A program made the translations under genes and the position numbers. Shown here in pieces: positions 23,204 through 34,700 of a stretch of DNA of 64,000 bases. A model generated the notes under the pieces. That model saw only the letters and a program-made list of their open reading frames with translations, searched no databases and was not told where the DNA came from. Within the stretch, counting starts at the first letter, position 1. The number at the start of each line of letters is the position of its first letter. The DNA is from Sweltsa coloradensis (Eukaryota > Arthropoda > Insecta > Plecoptera > Chloroperlidae). The stretch covers positions 1,674,001 to 1,738,000 of the forward strand of contig JAMZAV010000029.1 in the NCBI GenBank assembly GCA_024449915.1. The letters run 5' to 3'.

Positions 23204-24567
23204 AGACAAAAAAAATGTTTTCACCATCGATATGTGTTGGTAATTTGTTTTATTTGTTTGTAACCAAGTATTATTTTGATGTATAAGTGTTAATGTGAAC
23301 GTACGTGTACTATAATGCGCGGAAATTATTGAAACCTATTATAATTGCATCATAACTAAATTTATCTTATTTTTAAGGCATGAATAAGTTAACTTTATTT
23401 TTAGATAAAGGTAGAGGTATTGGCAGGGATTAAGAGAGATCTAGACTGGACACAGAGCGGGAGTGGTCGGGTGGGTGAAGTGAGAGAGACAAGCATACCA
23501 CATAGTATTTACGAACATGCCCATTATAATCGTTATCTTATCAAGTTTTATATTTGCGTACCTAATAGTTTCGAACAAACAGACAAATTATAGCCTTATA
23601 CCTTGAGTAAGTGAATCAACGTTAAAAATAATCAATGCTCATTAACCATTTTCTGCTGAGATTGTCGGGTTCAGCGTTTCTTCTTCGTCGTCTTCATCGT
23701 CATCTTTATTTTCATTTTCATCTTCATCCTTCATCTGTTTCTCCAAGTATTAAAAAATATACATTTTTGGATAAAAATTGTCTTTACACGTTTAAAATAA
23801 TTAATCATTTAATATAATTTTCTATAGAAGGTTATTATAAAGATTAAACGCAAAAGAATGAACCAATGTGTAATGCGGGTTTTGAATCCACGTCACTTGA
23901 GTAACTCTTATCGGACATTTACCCAATTGTTGCTTCCTTGGTGGGCTTGAACATAATTTGAATATATATTTTGAAATCTTTTGCAATCACTTTAGTGTTC
24001 AACATTTGTTACAGAGTAATAAATACAGATTTGAAAATGTGCCTTGAGAGTTTTTAAAAACATTTTAACGACAATGATAACATTATTATGTTATTACAAA
24101 TTGGTATACATTACTTTGTAATTTATTAACAAAATCGAAACTATCGATATTATTACCATAGATTGGGTCAAATTGATTATTTGTGATCCTATAACTACAA
24201 TGAAAACAACAGATGACGTAATAATAAACAATTAACTGTACCAAACTCTGTTACCAACTAAACCAAACCAAACGTGATTTTACAAGTAAATAATTTTGTA
24301 ATTGTGTAAATGTATGATTTCGTATTATAACTGAACGCTGATTTAAAAACAAATATTACCGTATCTTGGCAATGTAAAAACAATACCAGTCAAATAAATA
24401 AACTAATAATCACCTGTAATCACCTGTATAAATCACCTGTAATTGTCAAATAAAGCTTTCGTTCATTGTTCCCTTACATTTAACTTTTTACCATGAGTGT
24501 ACAACATGATATAGACTCAAATAATCTCCCCACTTGGTCGAGGAATAGAAGCAAACCTCGCCCATAG

Positions 24568-24714
24568 AAGTATTATTGGAGGGTTGTTCAGTGGTCGGCA
24601 GACAGCATACAGATACGTCGCTTACGCCGACATAATAACACACTGGCCAGGGAAGAAGCGGACGGGAGGTCTGACGGCTACAACCAGCGTATTACTCAAA
24701 ACCGATTTGAATAA
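24568..24714 (+). pseudogene. Short unidentified open frame with coding-like composition
   Basis: A stop-to-stop frame of 48 residues lies in a locally GC-richer stretch (24540-24850) and contains WSADSIQIRRLRRHNNT then LAREEADGRSDGYNQ. The mix of charged residues is unlike the F/L/K/N-rich peptides usual from AT-rich noncoding DNA here. There is no start codon at its left edge. It could be an eroded transposon ORF or an exon; I do not recognise it. Confidence 0.2.
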
Positions 24715-25721
24715 TAGCCTTGTCGAGATACAAATATTACAATTGCTCGTAGTCTGTATAGAATGACAACGAGAATCAGTCTGTTTTCTGACTGGATAGA
24801 AGTACGGGTCGCGCCCTAGTAGAGCGCAATTCTTTATGTGGACGTGATATCGTTAGCATGGTATGTGACCATGTGGCTGTATGCTGGGATTGTATTACCA
24901 ATATGTATCACCAACGTGTAGGAGTTATTGTAGATAAATAAACATTTTTATGATCAGGGATATAATTCGTAGATGATTTTAAGACTAAAACTAAGATTCT
25001 TTAAACCCGTAAGATATATTATTTAAATTATATCCTAACTCTACACGAACAGTTTCAATTAATATTCATTAAATTTAAAACATTGACGAAAAATATGCGA
25101 AATTTTTCGAGAGCTCGGCTCTTTCCCTCAATCTTAAAGGGGAAAATATAACAGTTCTAGTCTTCATGATAATAGTGATAAGGTACAATTTTTATTTACA
25201 ACAATGTGTGTTTAAATTGTTTTATGTCTTAGAGGTTACCCCAGTGCTATTGAAAGTTTTAAACGTGATGCCAAATCAAATGTCCAAAAGTTCGATAACA
25301 ATGCATCGATAGAATCAAATGCCTAAAGGTCCTGATGTAAATTATGAATAATATGTGAGAACAGTGAGCAAAATCGCTTCAAGCTGCTTTAGATAATAGA
25401 AACAGTAAAAAACATGTGTTTATGTTATGTAATCAATTACATTAAATGGACTAATTGCATAGATATTTATAGAATATTAACAGTATTGTTGCAATGTTTT
25501 CTTGGAAATGTGGGTGTTTCCACTAGTTTTATTGAAGCGTTAACCTTGCGTTGCCTAATGTTGCAATAGTCTTCCCCCCAGTTTTAAATCAGATTTAACT
25601 TTGATATTAATACAAAATATTGACTTCGTGAGTATCAACATCAACAAAAGGTGTTTTAGCGCTTGTTTTTTTATTATTGGTGAGTGTATTGGGGCTAAGA
25701 CTATAGTGAAGGGAATAGACA

Positions 25722-25812
25722 TGAGTATGACCGAGGGCTGTTGAAGAGGACCCAATCCCAATTTCATTGGCAATAACGACAAAAAAACTTCTTATTACAT
25801 TCCAGATCAAAC
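25722..25812 (-). repeat. SINE S3 fragment, copy 3
   Basis: Matches the S3 body: ACCGAGGGCTGTTGAAGAGG, CAATCCCAATT, GCAATAACGAC, then AAAAAAACTTC. The tRNA-like head is not preserved. Confidence 0.65.
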
Positions 25813-26424
25813 AATCTCTCCTCGAGTTGTATCAACATGCGTATTGTTTACACTAAAAATATTTTGGTAATTTTTCGTTTTTAATTGAAAATAATTAATG
25901 TTTTCCTAATTATTTTCAACTGCCTGGATTATTTGGATAGCTGATTTGGCTTAATTTTCCCAAAACTCTCATTTAAAAGGATTACCTTAGGTAAGTCAAA
26001 CCTGTACCAAATATTAATTCTGGTGATACTATAATCGTGTTTTGCAGGACGGTGATGATACTTCTCTAATCATTGGCATTACACCCAATGAATTTTAGAT
26101 TAACTTCCAATTATTATCGGGATAATATTAAATACCGTTAATCTGAGTAAAAAATTACGGATTAAATCGTTAAGCTGTCAGTTTATATTATTTTACAGCA
26201 TAACCATTGTGTAGAAATTAAAAATATCAATGGTAATATTTTAAAAGGAAAGACTGTTTATTTTGTTTATTTGTGGCCACAGTTCAACATGACAAATGAC
26301 CCACAAGTGTAATTTACCAAAACATAACAATACAAAACATAACGCCACAAAAAAACTGTAAAAATGATATTGACATGAAAGTATGTTTGTGGTCTTTTAT
26401 TTTTTTACTGAACATTATTAAATT

Positions 26425-26631
26425 ATTTCTCGATTTGGTTGCTCGGGAAACACTCCCGTAGGTGGAATTGTTAATATTTAATACAATTCATAAGTTAAAA
26501 AATCTATCCGGATCGGGTTTCGAACCCGAGTCTCACTATTCTAAGGCGCATACCTGGAATGTGGGATGCTCGGGTTCGAACCCCGATAAGGATGGATTTT
26601 TTAACTTTTGAATTGTAAAAAATATTATCAA
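26425..26631 (-). repeat. SINE S2, copy 2, with inverted tRNA-like modules
   Basis: Two B-box-like strings face each other: TCGGGTTTCGAACCC at 26514 and CTCGGGTTCGAACCC at 26569. They are embedded in arms of about 30-45 bp (ACAATTCATAAGTTAAAAAA at 26483 and its near inverse ending at 26616). The left flank carries GGGAAACACTCCCGTAGG, the S2 tail shared with 8896. The unit looks like an S2 SINE joined to an inverted partial copy. Confidence 0.7.
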
Positions 26632-27361
26632 ATTACTTAGTTGAAACTTGTTTCCATTTGATAAATGGAACGACTTGTTTTATATACAGTTTTCATTAAT
26701 TAAATCCGTGTATTTTTACATTACATTCTTACTCTTGGTGCTGAATATCAAAATCATCTAGATTTAGGAATTAGGTAGCCCTTAAATACATTTAAATTAT
26801 CTTAAAGTATAGATCATATTCGTTGTTAGAACCCACCAAACCCAAATAATTTTGTTAAAATAAAAAACCAATATCATTTTTTGAATATTTTTTCAAAATA
26901 TTATTCGTTATTTTAAATTCGCGGATACATTAAAATCTTAATCAAACCGTGGTTTGATCCTAACACATATTCGCCAAATATTTTATTATCATCCATAATA
27001 TAGACTTGTGCTGTGGCTATTTTTTGCTTACATATCCCTTTATTTTTTCAAATAAGAATTACAACATGCGCATTTTCTCGCCAAAAAATAACCAACGCTT
27101 TTCTTGTATTTTCTCTTTTTCTTTCCCATGGCCAAATCGTCTCTAATCACAAGAATCACGCATTGAGGCGAGCTAAGTGCGCCTTTGTCCGACTGACCAC
27201 CGTTCAAAATAAATACAAGACCACCGTGATTGATTGAGTGAGAAGTTATAGAAGGCGAGACTAAAATAGAACTAGACAACTTTATGTATCGACATTGTCA
27301 TTGATGAAAAATTGGGTACGTCGATAAAACTGACTGACTTCAACTACAAGTACATTTTATT

Positions 27362-27557
27362 ACAACGCTCATATTTAAATGTACTAAAAAGAAAAAAATA
27401 AATTTTCATCCAACATATTTTTGTCTTACTCAGCAAATAAAAGCGTTAGGCGCTTTCCCTCCATGAACAACAAAATTCTGTAATCTATGTCAATACCGCA
27501 AGCGCCCAACGCTTTTATTTTTTTTTACTTTTTAGTACATTTAAATATGAGCGTTGT
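27362..27557. mobile_element. Foldback MITE-like element (196 bp)
   Basis: Ends ACAACGCTCATATTTAAATG and its exact inverse continue as ~38-bp arms through an A/T run. A second, inner inverted pair (ATAAAAGCGTTAGGCGCTT near 27437 and AAGCGCCCAACGCTTTTAT near 27500) makes the whole element capable of folding. There is no ORF of note. The target duplication cannot be fixed (TT or nothing). Confidence 0.8.
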
Positions 27558-28243
27558 TTTAAAAAACATTTTTTTTCATGTAATATTTTATACTCGAGCC
27601 TCTTTGAGCCAGCCGCTTTTTAATTACAAATAAAATATCTCCTATTAATCCAATTTTAAATGAAGGTTTACATTTCGAATTACCTACTTGTTTACACTAG
27701 CTGATCAAAACAGTCTTGTTTGCAAACGATTTGCAATAATTACTAATAGGCCTACCAGTCCGTTATTATTGTATGCCTAATTCCGTAAATATTGATGGAA
27801 TGAAGTAGGAAATATATTTTTCGATTAAAAGCAATGAAGGTAATTTTCCCTGGCATAAATGTTATCATTTTGTCATTGATTTAAAAATATAAAATTAACG
27901 AATAAAACTCATATTCCAGACATTTACAAAAAGTATTGATCTCAAAACAAATATTAGAAAAAACGCTTGGTTATTTATTTAAAGAATAAATTTGTGTTTA
28001 CTTTTGTAATTACTTGCTTATTTCCGAAGTGAAAATAACATTTTAGTTTGAAAATGTAATTACAAAAAAATTGTCCATTTCGTCGCATACATCACAAGTG
28101 CATGAGACGTTACTTACACATTAAATCCATATAACAAATAACAACGAATATTTCTCATACGCCAATACTCATGGAATTCCCGTTTAAACCTTTGTTTACG
28201 TTACTGATTGTAGATACTCCAAAGCAGACGTAATAGATCGGAT

Positions 28244-28261
28244 TTTTGGTGGAGGTGCCGG
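28244..28261 (-). repeat. tRNA-Ala 3'-end/CCA motif, copy 2
   Basis: TTTTGGTGGAGGTGCCGG on the plus strand, i.e. CCGGCACCTCCACCAAAA on the minus strand, a perfect match to the shared motif. Flanks on either side are not similar to those of the other copies. Confidence 0.75.
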
Positions 28262-28638
28262 TTCCAGCACATCTTATAGTAATCGCGTATGCGAGAAATA
28301 TCACCATGTTACATAATATATGTGATTTTCCTACGTGTTTGGGAGCCAATTTATGTGCATTGGTGTAATATTTTTCCTTGCAAAGTCTTCAGCTTAATCA
28401 AAGGTGGAGTGTGATTTTAAAATCAGACATGAAAGATAATAGTTAAATAAAGAATAATTACCAACATATTTTAGGTGTGTCCAGTTAAAAGGATATAAGA
28501 TATAAGTTTTATGCAAATTCCTGTAAGCTCTGCTGGATGATACATCAGTTTTTTTAAATTGTTGCACAGATGTCTCGGAATTGGTTGTCACGAAAGCGAA
28601 AATGAAGGCTCGCTACAGTCACAATTCAAAATAATTAA

Positions 28639-29218
28639 GACTATTCCATAGCACTCTTACCGGTATTTTGAAAATCAAAGGTAAATGGATGAAAGCTGGT
28701 TGAATGAAAGAGGAACTTCAATAAAAAAGTTTTTTTAACGGGACCTTTATATGTATTATATGTATATTTGGGGTCAATAAAAAAATTAAAGTTCTTGGTG
28801 CAATACTTAATTTTGGACTATGTTTTTTCTTATCACTGCACTGAGTATAATGAAAAAAAAAATCTGTTATAATGTTCGATGTGTTAATTTTTTCGTCACA
28901 TGGTACAAATAACAGTTTTTAACAGACGGATGAAAAATAATGTACAACAAACGTTAGTACAGAAAATTATTTTCCTTTATACACAGTCCAGAGACAAAGG
29001 TGTGTTTAAACAATAAAAAATCATAGCTCAAAATTAAGTATTGCACCTAGAACTTTCATTTTCTTATTGACCCAAAATTTGCATGTAATTGCCAAACGGG
29101 AGCAAGTGTCCCGTAAAAAATCTTTTTTTTTTTAATTTCAGTTCCTCTTGCATTCAACCATCTTTCTGCTATTTTACTTGGACTTTCATAATATCGGTAA
29201 GAGTGCTATGGAATAGCT
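28639..29218. mobile_element. TTAA-A foldback element, copy 2 (580 bp)
   Basis: Left end GACTATTCCATAGCACTCTT and right end AGAGTGCTATGGAATAGCT, flanked by TTAA at 28635-28638 and 29219-29222. It matches the copy at 17319-17947 throughout, with more divergence and internal deletions. It is noncoding. Confidence 0.85.
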
Positions 29219-29229
29219 TTAAATAGATG

Positions 29230-30080
29230 TTTTAAAAACAAAATAAATATTGAATATTTTTCAACTGTATTGCTATCTGTGAATACTTATGACAAATAAC
29301 AAAAGTTTCATATAATTCGAATGCTTCATGGCTGAACGAATAGCTATTTGTCATCTACCAAGCATGTCATTTTCTCACCTCAGTTTGCGACTGAGGAGGG
29401 CCTGAATCTGTTACGCTCTCACCGTATTCAAACTTGTGATACTTAGTTTTCCAAAGATAACCAACCGTGCAAGTATTAAACACTAATAGTATTATTAGTT
29501 AATAATCCAATGAATAGTTATGATGGATGATGAATTAGAAGGTGTGTTTTTCATCCGGAAGTAATTATCACAACACGAGCTTTCAGGTTCTGGCACAATG
29601 TGATGCATTACAGTCTTTAAAACACGAATATGATACACCAAGAATGATGTCGGTTTATTGAGAGCAAGGCGCCCCACTCTATATAATATGATACTAGTTC
29701 GTAAACTAAAACAAGGTATTCTGTACGTCTTGAAAGCATTCTGAGGTAACTGATATATAGAGTGAGGAAAGTCAAATTGTTGTTTTGATCAATTACTACT
29801 ATACTTGCATTAGTCAAGAAGATCACTTGATTCAAGGCGTGTTATTTAGGTAGTGTTGATATATGTGCACTGGTAAGAATTGATATTCTCACCTTTGTTT
29901 TATGTCACGATACCAATCGCAAAAAAGGAAGATTAGAGAAATTTTGCTTCGTGACATGTCACATTATGCCATTAGTTCACCATTTAAGATTGCCATATGA
30001 ACGTTGATTTTTTGGAATGGAATAAAAATCAATTATAATAATAATCAACAATAATTATAATAATAGTTCTTCTAGTACTA
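29230..30080. other. AT-rich stretch without recognisable gene
   Basis: No coding or repeat signal is supported. Overlapping short minus-strand ORFs (29495-29835) show no motif. Confidence 0.4.
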
Positions 30081-30082
30081 AC

Positions 30083-30620
30083 GGTGTTTGCTCGAGCGCT
30101 GAGCGCGTGACTCTGATTCGGGAGGCACCGGGTACAAATCCCGTCGATACCGGAAATCCTGTCATTGTCTTGATATTAATAACTCAGCCAGTGGTTTAAC
30201 CGAGGTCGTTCAACCGGTTCCGTACTCGAACACCGAAGTTAAGCAAAATCGGGCATGTTCAGGGGTTAAGTGGGTGACCATTCTGCCCTGAAACGCACGA
30301 ACACCACTGGTTAGAGCAGCTGGAGGGTTCGAGAGCTAGTGTAACGGCTTCGTTCTCCTCGACGTCTGCTCGGCAGTCCGGGTTAGTGGAGGAACCTTTA
30401 TGACTCTCAAGGTTACACCGTCCTTCGGATCGAATGGGACGTTAAGCCGTTAGCCCCCTTGGTACTTTTCGAAAGGAGTAGACTACGTGCCGGTACCGGG
30501 TTTCCCCTCCACCCTTCTGTTCATAATTTATCCTCATCTATCTCCACTCATCGTCTCGAATAGCCAAAGTGCATTAATATGAGACGTTAAGAAATATCCA
30601 TTCAATCAATCAATTTATTA
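30083..30620 (+). repeat. Composite SINE: tRNA-like part, 5S rRNA-like part, conserved body and LINE-like tail
   Basis: From left to right: a tRNA-like segment (GCGCGTGACTCTGATTCGGG, then CCGGGTACAAATCCCG), a 5S rRNA-like domain (30187-30312), and a body with CCTTCGGATCGAATGGGACG, TTAAGCCGTTAGCCCC and CGTGCCGGTACCGGGTTTCC. Then comes a tail with CGTCTCGAATAGCCAAAGTG, ATTAATATGAGACGTTAAG and AATCAATCAAT. The body and tail follow a SINE layout I recall from many invertebrates. The same tail occurs inverted at 37715-37780 and 56488-56548. SINEs led by 5S rRNA are known as the SINE3 class; here an additional tRNA-like piece precedes it and resembles the S3 head. Confidence 0.8.
30187..30312 (+). 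pseudogene. 5S rRNA-like domain in a SINE
   Basis: The unit is 126 nt, near the usual ~120 nt. Terminal strands GCCAGTGGTTT and ACCACTGGTT pair as helix I would. The inside holds ACCGAAGTTAAGCA, TCGGGC and GTGGGTGACC, corresponding to the internal promoter region (box A, intermediate element, box C) of animal 5S genes. Several helix positions are changed, so a functional 5S rRNA is unlikely; its role would be to supply an RNA polymerase III promoter for the SINE. Confidence 0.75.
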
Positions 30621-32250
30621 CTCCTCTGTTAAAAAAAGTTGTTTGGTGACACTTAATTTGGCATCTTAATAAACAAAATTATTACAATGACGATTTAAAC
30701 CCATCATTGGTATTATAACTAAAGCAACACAGCATTGTGACCTGGTGACGCTAGACTAAAGGTCAAAGAGTGACAGAACGCAATGATTATTTATCAGGAC
30801 CTGACAAGATTCAGGGATTCTGGATCCTGGAGTGGATTCCCGGGGAATCGGTGATCAAGGGGACATCATGATTATTTAATTGGCAACGGTCTTTGTGTGA
30901 CGCTGCATAGAGCATGAAATTGAACTGTTTACCTATGAAAACCTTGGTCAAACTGTAAATGCATTTAACTCAAATACAATCGTGCCACGTTGTTTAAATA
31001 ATTCTCTTAGTTAAGGCTATTAGCTTCTGAAAAATATATCATAAAGAATTAAAAGTCTTATACAGCACGTTAGTACAATTTTACAAAGACCCTACATCTA
31101 AATAAATGACAAGGCGAATGATACACAGATATAAAGATGTATAATTTGGTTATGAACAGTTAACAAATATAAAATATATAAATAATAGTTAATATAAAAA
31201 TAGCATTTAAAATGCAACTCAAATATCAGCATATGGCTTAAAAGCTGTAAAATCATGAAAAAATTGGTAAACTTCATATATCATAATAAAAAGTTCAAAA
31301 ATTGATTGTCTCCCAAGGACATAGGACGTACACACTACACAGACAGCGTTAACAGCCATCATATGCAATGATGGACGTCCTTCATCCTTCCAACTTCTTT
31401 GATATGAGCTTCTTTGTTCTTGAACTTTTTGTATTTTGTTTTATCATTTTTCAATATGTTAAAAATATCAAAAGTCAAAACAAAGAATTAAAAATATTAC
31501 TAGAAAACTTTAATAAAAACTCTAGATAGCGATATGAGTGGCTCGTATCAGCATAATGTACACGTTGGAGATAATAATCACAACAAATTTTCTTTCCAAA
31601 ATTATGTAATCACATTTTATGAAGGTCCTAAATAAAGAGTGTGGAAATATTCTCAACGCCTCCTGTCAAAATAGATTCTGTGTAAAATAAATATTTTACT
31701 TGTCTACCAGACAAACGGGTCCGACAGTAGTAACTCAATCGTAACGTAAATTTTCCGAAATTTACTTCCGTCGTTAGATGACATCCTTATTATAAACATA
31801 AACTAGTAAAAGAGATAAAAGCTAAAGGATATTTAATTTCTACACGGATTTAAATATTACTCGGTTAAAATTAAATTACAACATTGCATTGTCGAATAGT
31901 ATACAATAGTTATTTAGAACAAATTTATTTTTAAAAATTAATACTAGAGAATTCAATATTTATAAAGCGTACGAATAACTTACTGCCACTTAATGCAACT
32001 AAACATTGACATAATTTTAGCGAGGTTGTCGTTAGAAATGCTGATTTTTTTAAATCTTTAACAAGACGAAACTTATTAAACGTTTGTGGATTATTTTATC
32101 AAGAAGGATCGCAATATTATGTCTAATAAGAGTTACTGTCGGTTTCTAGTTGTTGCCAAGGATTTAAAATTACATTTAAATTAACATTACATATGATTTT
32201 TATTAACACCTATAAAATCTTGACGTTTCAGAGCCAATTCGTATTTTATT
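30621..32250. other. AT-rich stretch without recognisable gene
   Basis: No gene or repeat family recognised. The short GATTCAGGGATTCTGGATCC block near 30810 is locally less AT-rich but shows no further structure. Confidence 0.4.
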
Positions 32251-32255
32251 TGTAT

Positions 32256-32400
32256 TATTAATAAATAAATAAATAAATAAATTTTTATTTAGAGTCTACC
32301 AACTCAGTTATATAACTGATTTTCAGTGGGGGACTTTAAATCAAAGCGACCAAGACAACCCTGCAGGCCCCGACGCAATCGACGAGTGAGCAATTATATT
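32256..32400 (-). repeat. SINE S1 tail only, with (AAAT)n end
   Basis: On the minus strand: TTGCTCACTCGTCGATTGCG, TCGGGGCCTGCAGGGTTG, the hairpin ATCAGTTATATAACTGAG, GGTAGACTCTAAATA, then an (AAAT)n run at 32260-32286. It is the cleanest copy of the S1 tail and ends in a simple repeat as expected for target-primed insertion. Confidence 0.85.
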
Positions 32401-33660
32401 TGTATTTATAAAAAAACAAAATGCATTCTTTTCTGTACAACATTTAAACATGATAAAATATCAAAATGAATGCGAGAATGACAGAAAGAACATCTGCTCT
32501 ATAGAACGTGATTACCTGTCACTTGTATTAATGCGTGTTTAAGAGAATTAAACTTATTCTATTCAGATCAGGCAAATATTACCTCAGTTAAAGAAAGAAG
32601 TAAGATAATATTTCTCAATCATATCGTGTGGGTTGTTTTTCCAATCGACAGCAATAAAATCGCCCATTGTACCCCTGCTTCCATCTTACGTACGTTTTGA
32701 TTTATTAATATTATAGCGTCGTTCTGAGTATGGATCGACTGTGTCTTCTTTATGGCATGAACTACGCGCATCAATTATGGTTTAATAAAAGCTACAGCTA
32801 TAAATATAAATTTTCGTGTTTCGATGTAATAACGGTCGGGAAAATTGTAAGTATCAATCAATTATATTGTAATTTGGACAAAAGGCATCCAAGGATATGA
32901 GGATATAGGACATGCGTTTTAAGAAAATCCCTTTTCGCTCGGCCGACTGACCCCACAGATGTTTGAAATTTTAGATATTTGTCACGGACACGGAAATGTA
33001 GGGCTCTACAGCAACACAAAAAAAATACTTTAAAATAATTTTTAAATATTTTTTTTTCGGGATTTTAAATATTGTTAAAAAGTCTAAGATTTAATATATT
33101 CGGGGATTGATCCTGACTGATTTACAAAAAATACTGTTAATACCATTGTAGGGCTTTCCATGATTGAAAACTGTATAAAGTTTCATATACATCGGCTTCT
33201 TCCCGGCCGAGTGAATAGCTATGTGCCAACTGTCAACAGTTTCCTATTCCATCTTACGTACCCAATTAATCTGAGTACTTGAAAAAATGTTGATACATAA
33301 TTACAACTAACAATATATTTTAAGGAAATCCAATTTTGAACGTTATACTTAGTCGATATTTTAATCTTTATCATCGTAATATTGTTAGAGTAAATTTGTT
33401 CAATAATGTTTGATATGTTTAAAAAAAATAGTATTTATGAATAAAATAATATGTTTCTTGGAGCTTATTTTTATTGTTGTTGTGATAGCACGAAATGTAA
33501 CGCAGTAAACTATTTCCATAAAACGTTTTAATTAATCAAAAACTTCCAGTGTTGTTCCTTGTGTATTTAACATTCAATGTTTCACTTCACCACGCAACAT
33601 TATAATGTAAGTGAAGTAAGGTACATAAGAGTTGAAAACACATTTGTTCTATCAGTAAGT
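32401..33660. other. AT-rich stretch; weak inverted GGCCGA blocks
   Basis: CGCTCGGCCGACTG at 32937 and CCCGGCCGAGTGAATAG at 33206 are inverse-like, with GTAGGGCT(C/T)T in each half. They may bracket a diverged ~280-bp element, but I cannot define ends. No gene is seen. Confidence 0.3.
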
Positions 33661-33668
33661 GCACCATT

Positions 33669-34112
33669 GTGTATAATACGTTTCATCAACTTTACCAAGG
33701 TACTTTGAGCCTTTCGCAACACAATGCTTTTAAGTATGTAACCCCAACCAAAAACGAATCTAAATCAGAATTGGTAAGGGCGTCGTTTACCTTGCTGTTT
33801 ATATTCTTGTGGGTGAAACCACTAAATAATTCTCGGCTAGAACTCATCCACTTCTCGAGATTCGCTAACGCACTCCACTTCTTTAAATTAAACTTTCATA
33901 CTGTTATCTTAGTGTTATTCGCCTGCAGAGAGCAATTCGCTCTGCTCGTAAACATACGTGGGTTGTCTTCAGGGAAAACTTCACACCTCATAATAAAAAT
34001 CGCTCCAGGCACGCTTTTAAATTGCTTTGTGAATGTGTTTGCAACAAGACTGGGTTTCTTGGAGGAATACATAGAAACTGTCTACACGTTCAATAGTTCT
34101 TTTATAAAATAA
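33669..34112 (+). CDS. Longest open frame of the window, hypothetical (147 codons)
   Basis: The ORF starts at ATG 33669 and stops at 34110-34112. The peptide is rich in L, F, S and N, with two hydrophobic stretches (around residues 40-50, FTLLFIFLWV, and 76-85, FHTVILVLFA). I recognise no domain, catalytic motif or repeat family. An open frame of this length can arise by chance in 64 kb read in six frames, and neighbouring smaller ORFs on both strands (34102-34405) show the region is simply stop-poor. There is no obvious promoter or polyadenylation context. It is included only because it is the longest frame; a real gene is unlikely. Confidence 0.12.
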   Translation: MYNTFHQLYQGTLSLSQHNAFKYVTPTKNESKSELVRASFTLLFIFLWVKPLNNSRLELIHFSRFANALHFFKLNFHTVILVLFACREQFALLVNIRGLSSGKTSHLIIKIAPGTLLNCFVNVFATRLGFLEEYIETVYTFNSSFIK

Positions 34113-34535
34113 AAGCAAGCATATTTCGTGTGTGAATTGAGGGGAAAAAACCCGATATTTTCCTATATCCAGAACACATGCTTCTCATGTTTAGAGTACA
34201 GTTTATTAACAAGTGTTCGACATTTTTCTTTCGTATCTTTACAATGCATATTGAAGAATTCTTTTGGAAGGGTATTTCCATACAAGGACAAATAAATTTA
34301 CAGAATATAATTTCACGTTTAGAAAAATATGACGCTTTCACGACTTTGAGAAATAGTAACTTATACATAAAGATACCATCTGTCTTATTGTTATATCAAT
34401 CTTAACCACCAAATTTACTTTATCAGTTGGTTTGCAAGACTAAAATAAATTTTTTTATGTATGCTTAAAACACATGAGTTACAACTATTATAACATGCAG
34501 AAATGTTACCAACCACAAACAAATTATGAAACCAT

Positions 34536-34610
34536 GCCCATATTTCTCGATTCGGTTAGTCGGGAAACACAATGTGGAATTTGTTAAAATTGTAAACAAT
34601 TTTTTGTATT
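34536..34610 (-). repeat. SINE S2 tail fragment
   Basis: ATTTCTCGATTCGGTTAGTC, then GGGAAACACAATGTGGAA, matches the stretch left of the S2 copy at 26425 (ATTTCTCGATTTGGTTGCTC). The tRNA-like head is not present. Confidence 0.6.
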
Positions 34611-34700
34611 TATTCCGAATTGTATTAAACATTAATGTCCATATCAAAGTATAAGGTAAAAAATGCATTATATCAACAAATTTAAAAATCTTAATATGTT

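Larger units (their letters stand above)
20700..24400. other. AT-rich stretch without recognisable gene
   Basis: No gene recognised in 3.7 kb. Three imperfect stretches near 21840, 22030 and 22190 share '(a/t)ggtattt(g/t)gg(g/t)tg/aaa' followed by 'ctctatatctc/ctctatctccc', suggesting diverged tandem copies of a ~150-bp unit. A short hairpin lies at 23162-23203. The ORF at 23635-23817 is compositionally biased and unrecognised. Confidence 0.4.

Noticed and set aside
30187..30312. Functional 5S rRNA gene
   Set aside because: Many changed positions, and it is embedded in a SINE; no T-run terminator follows at the expected place.
33206..33222. HINE end based on GGCCGAGTG and the inverse at 32937
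   Set aside because: Blocks are short and diverged; no hairpin or CTAG end could be found.
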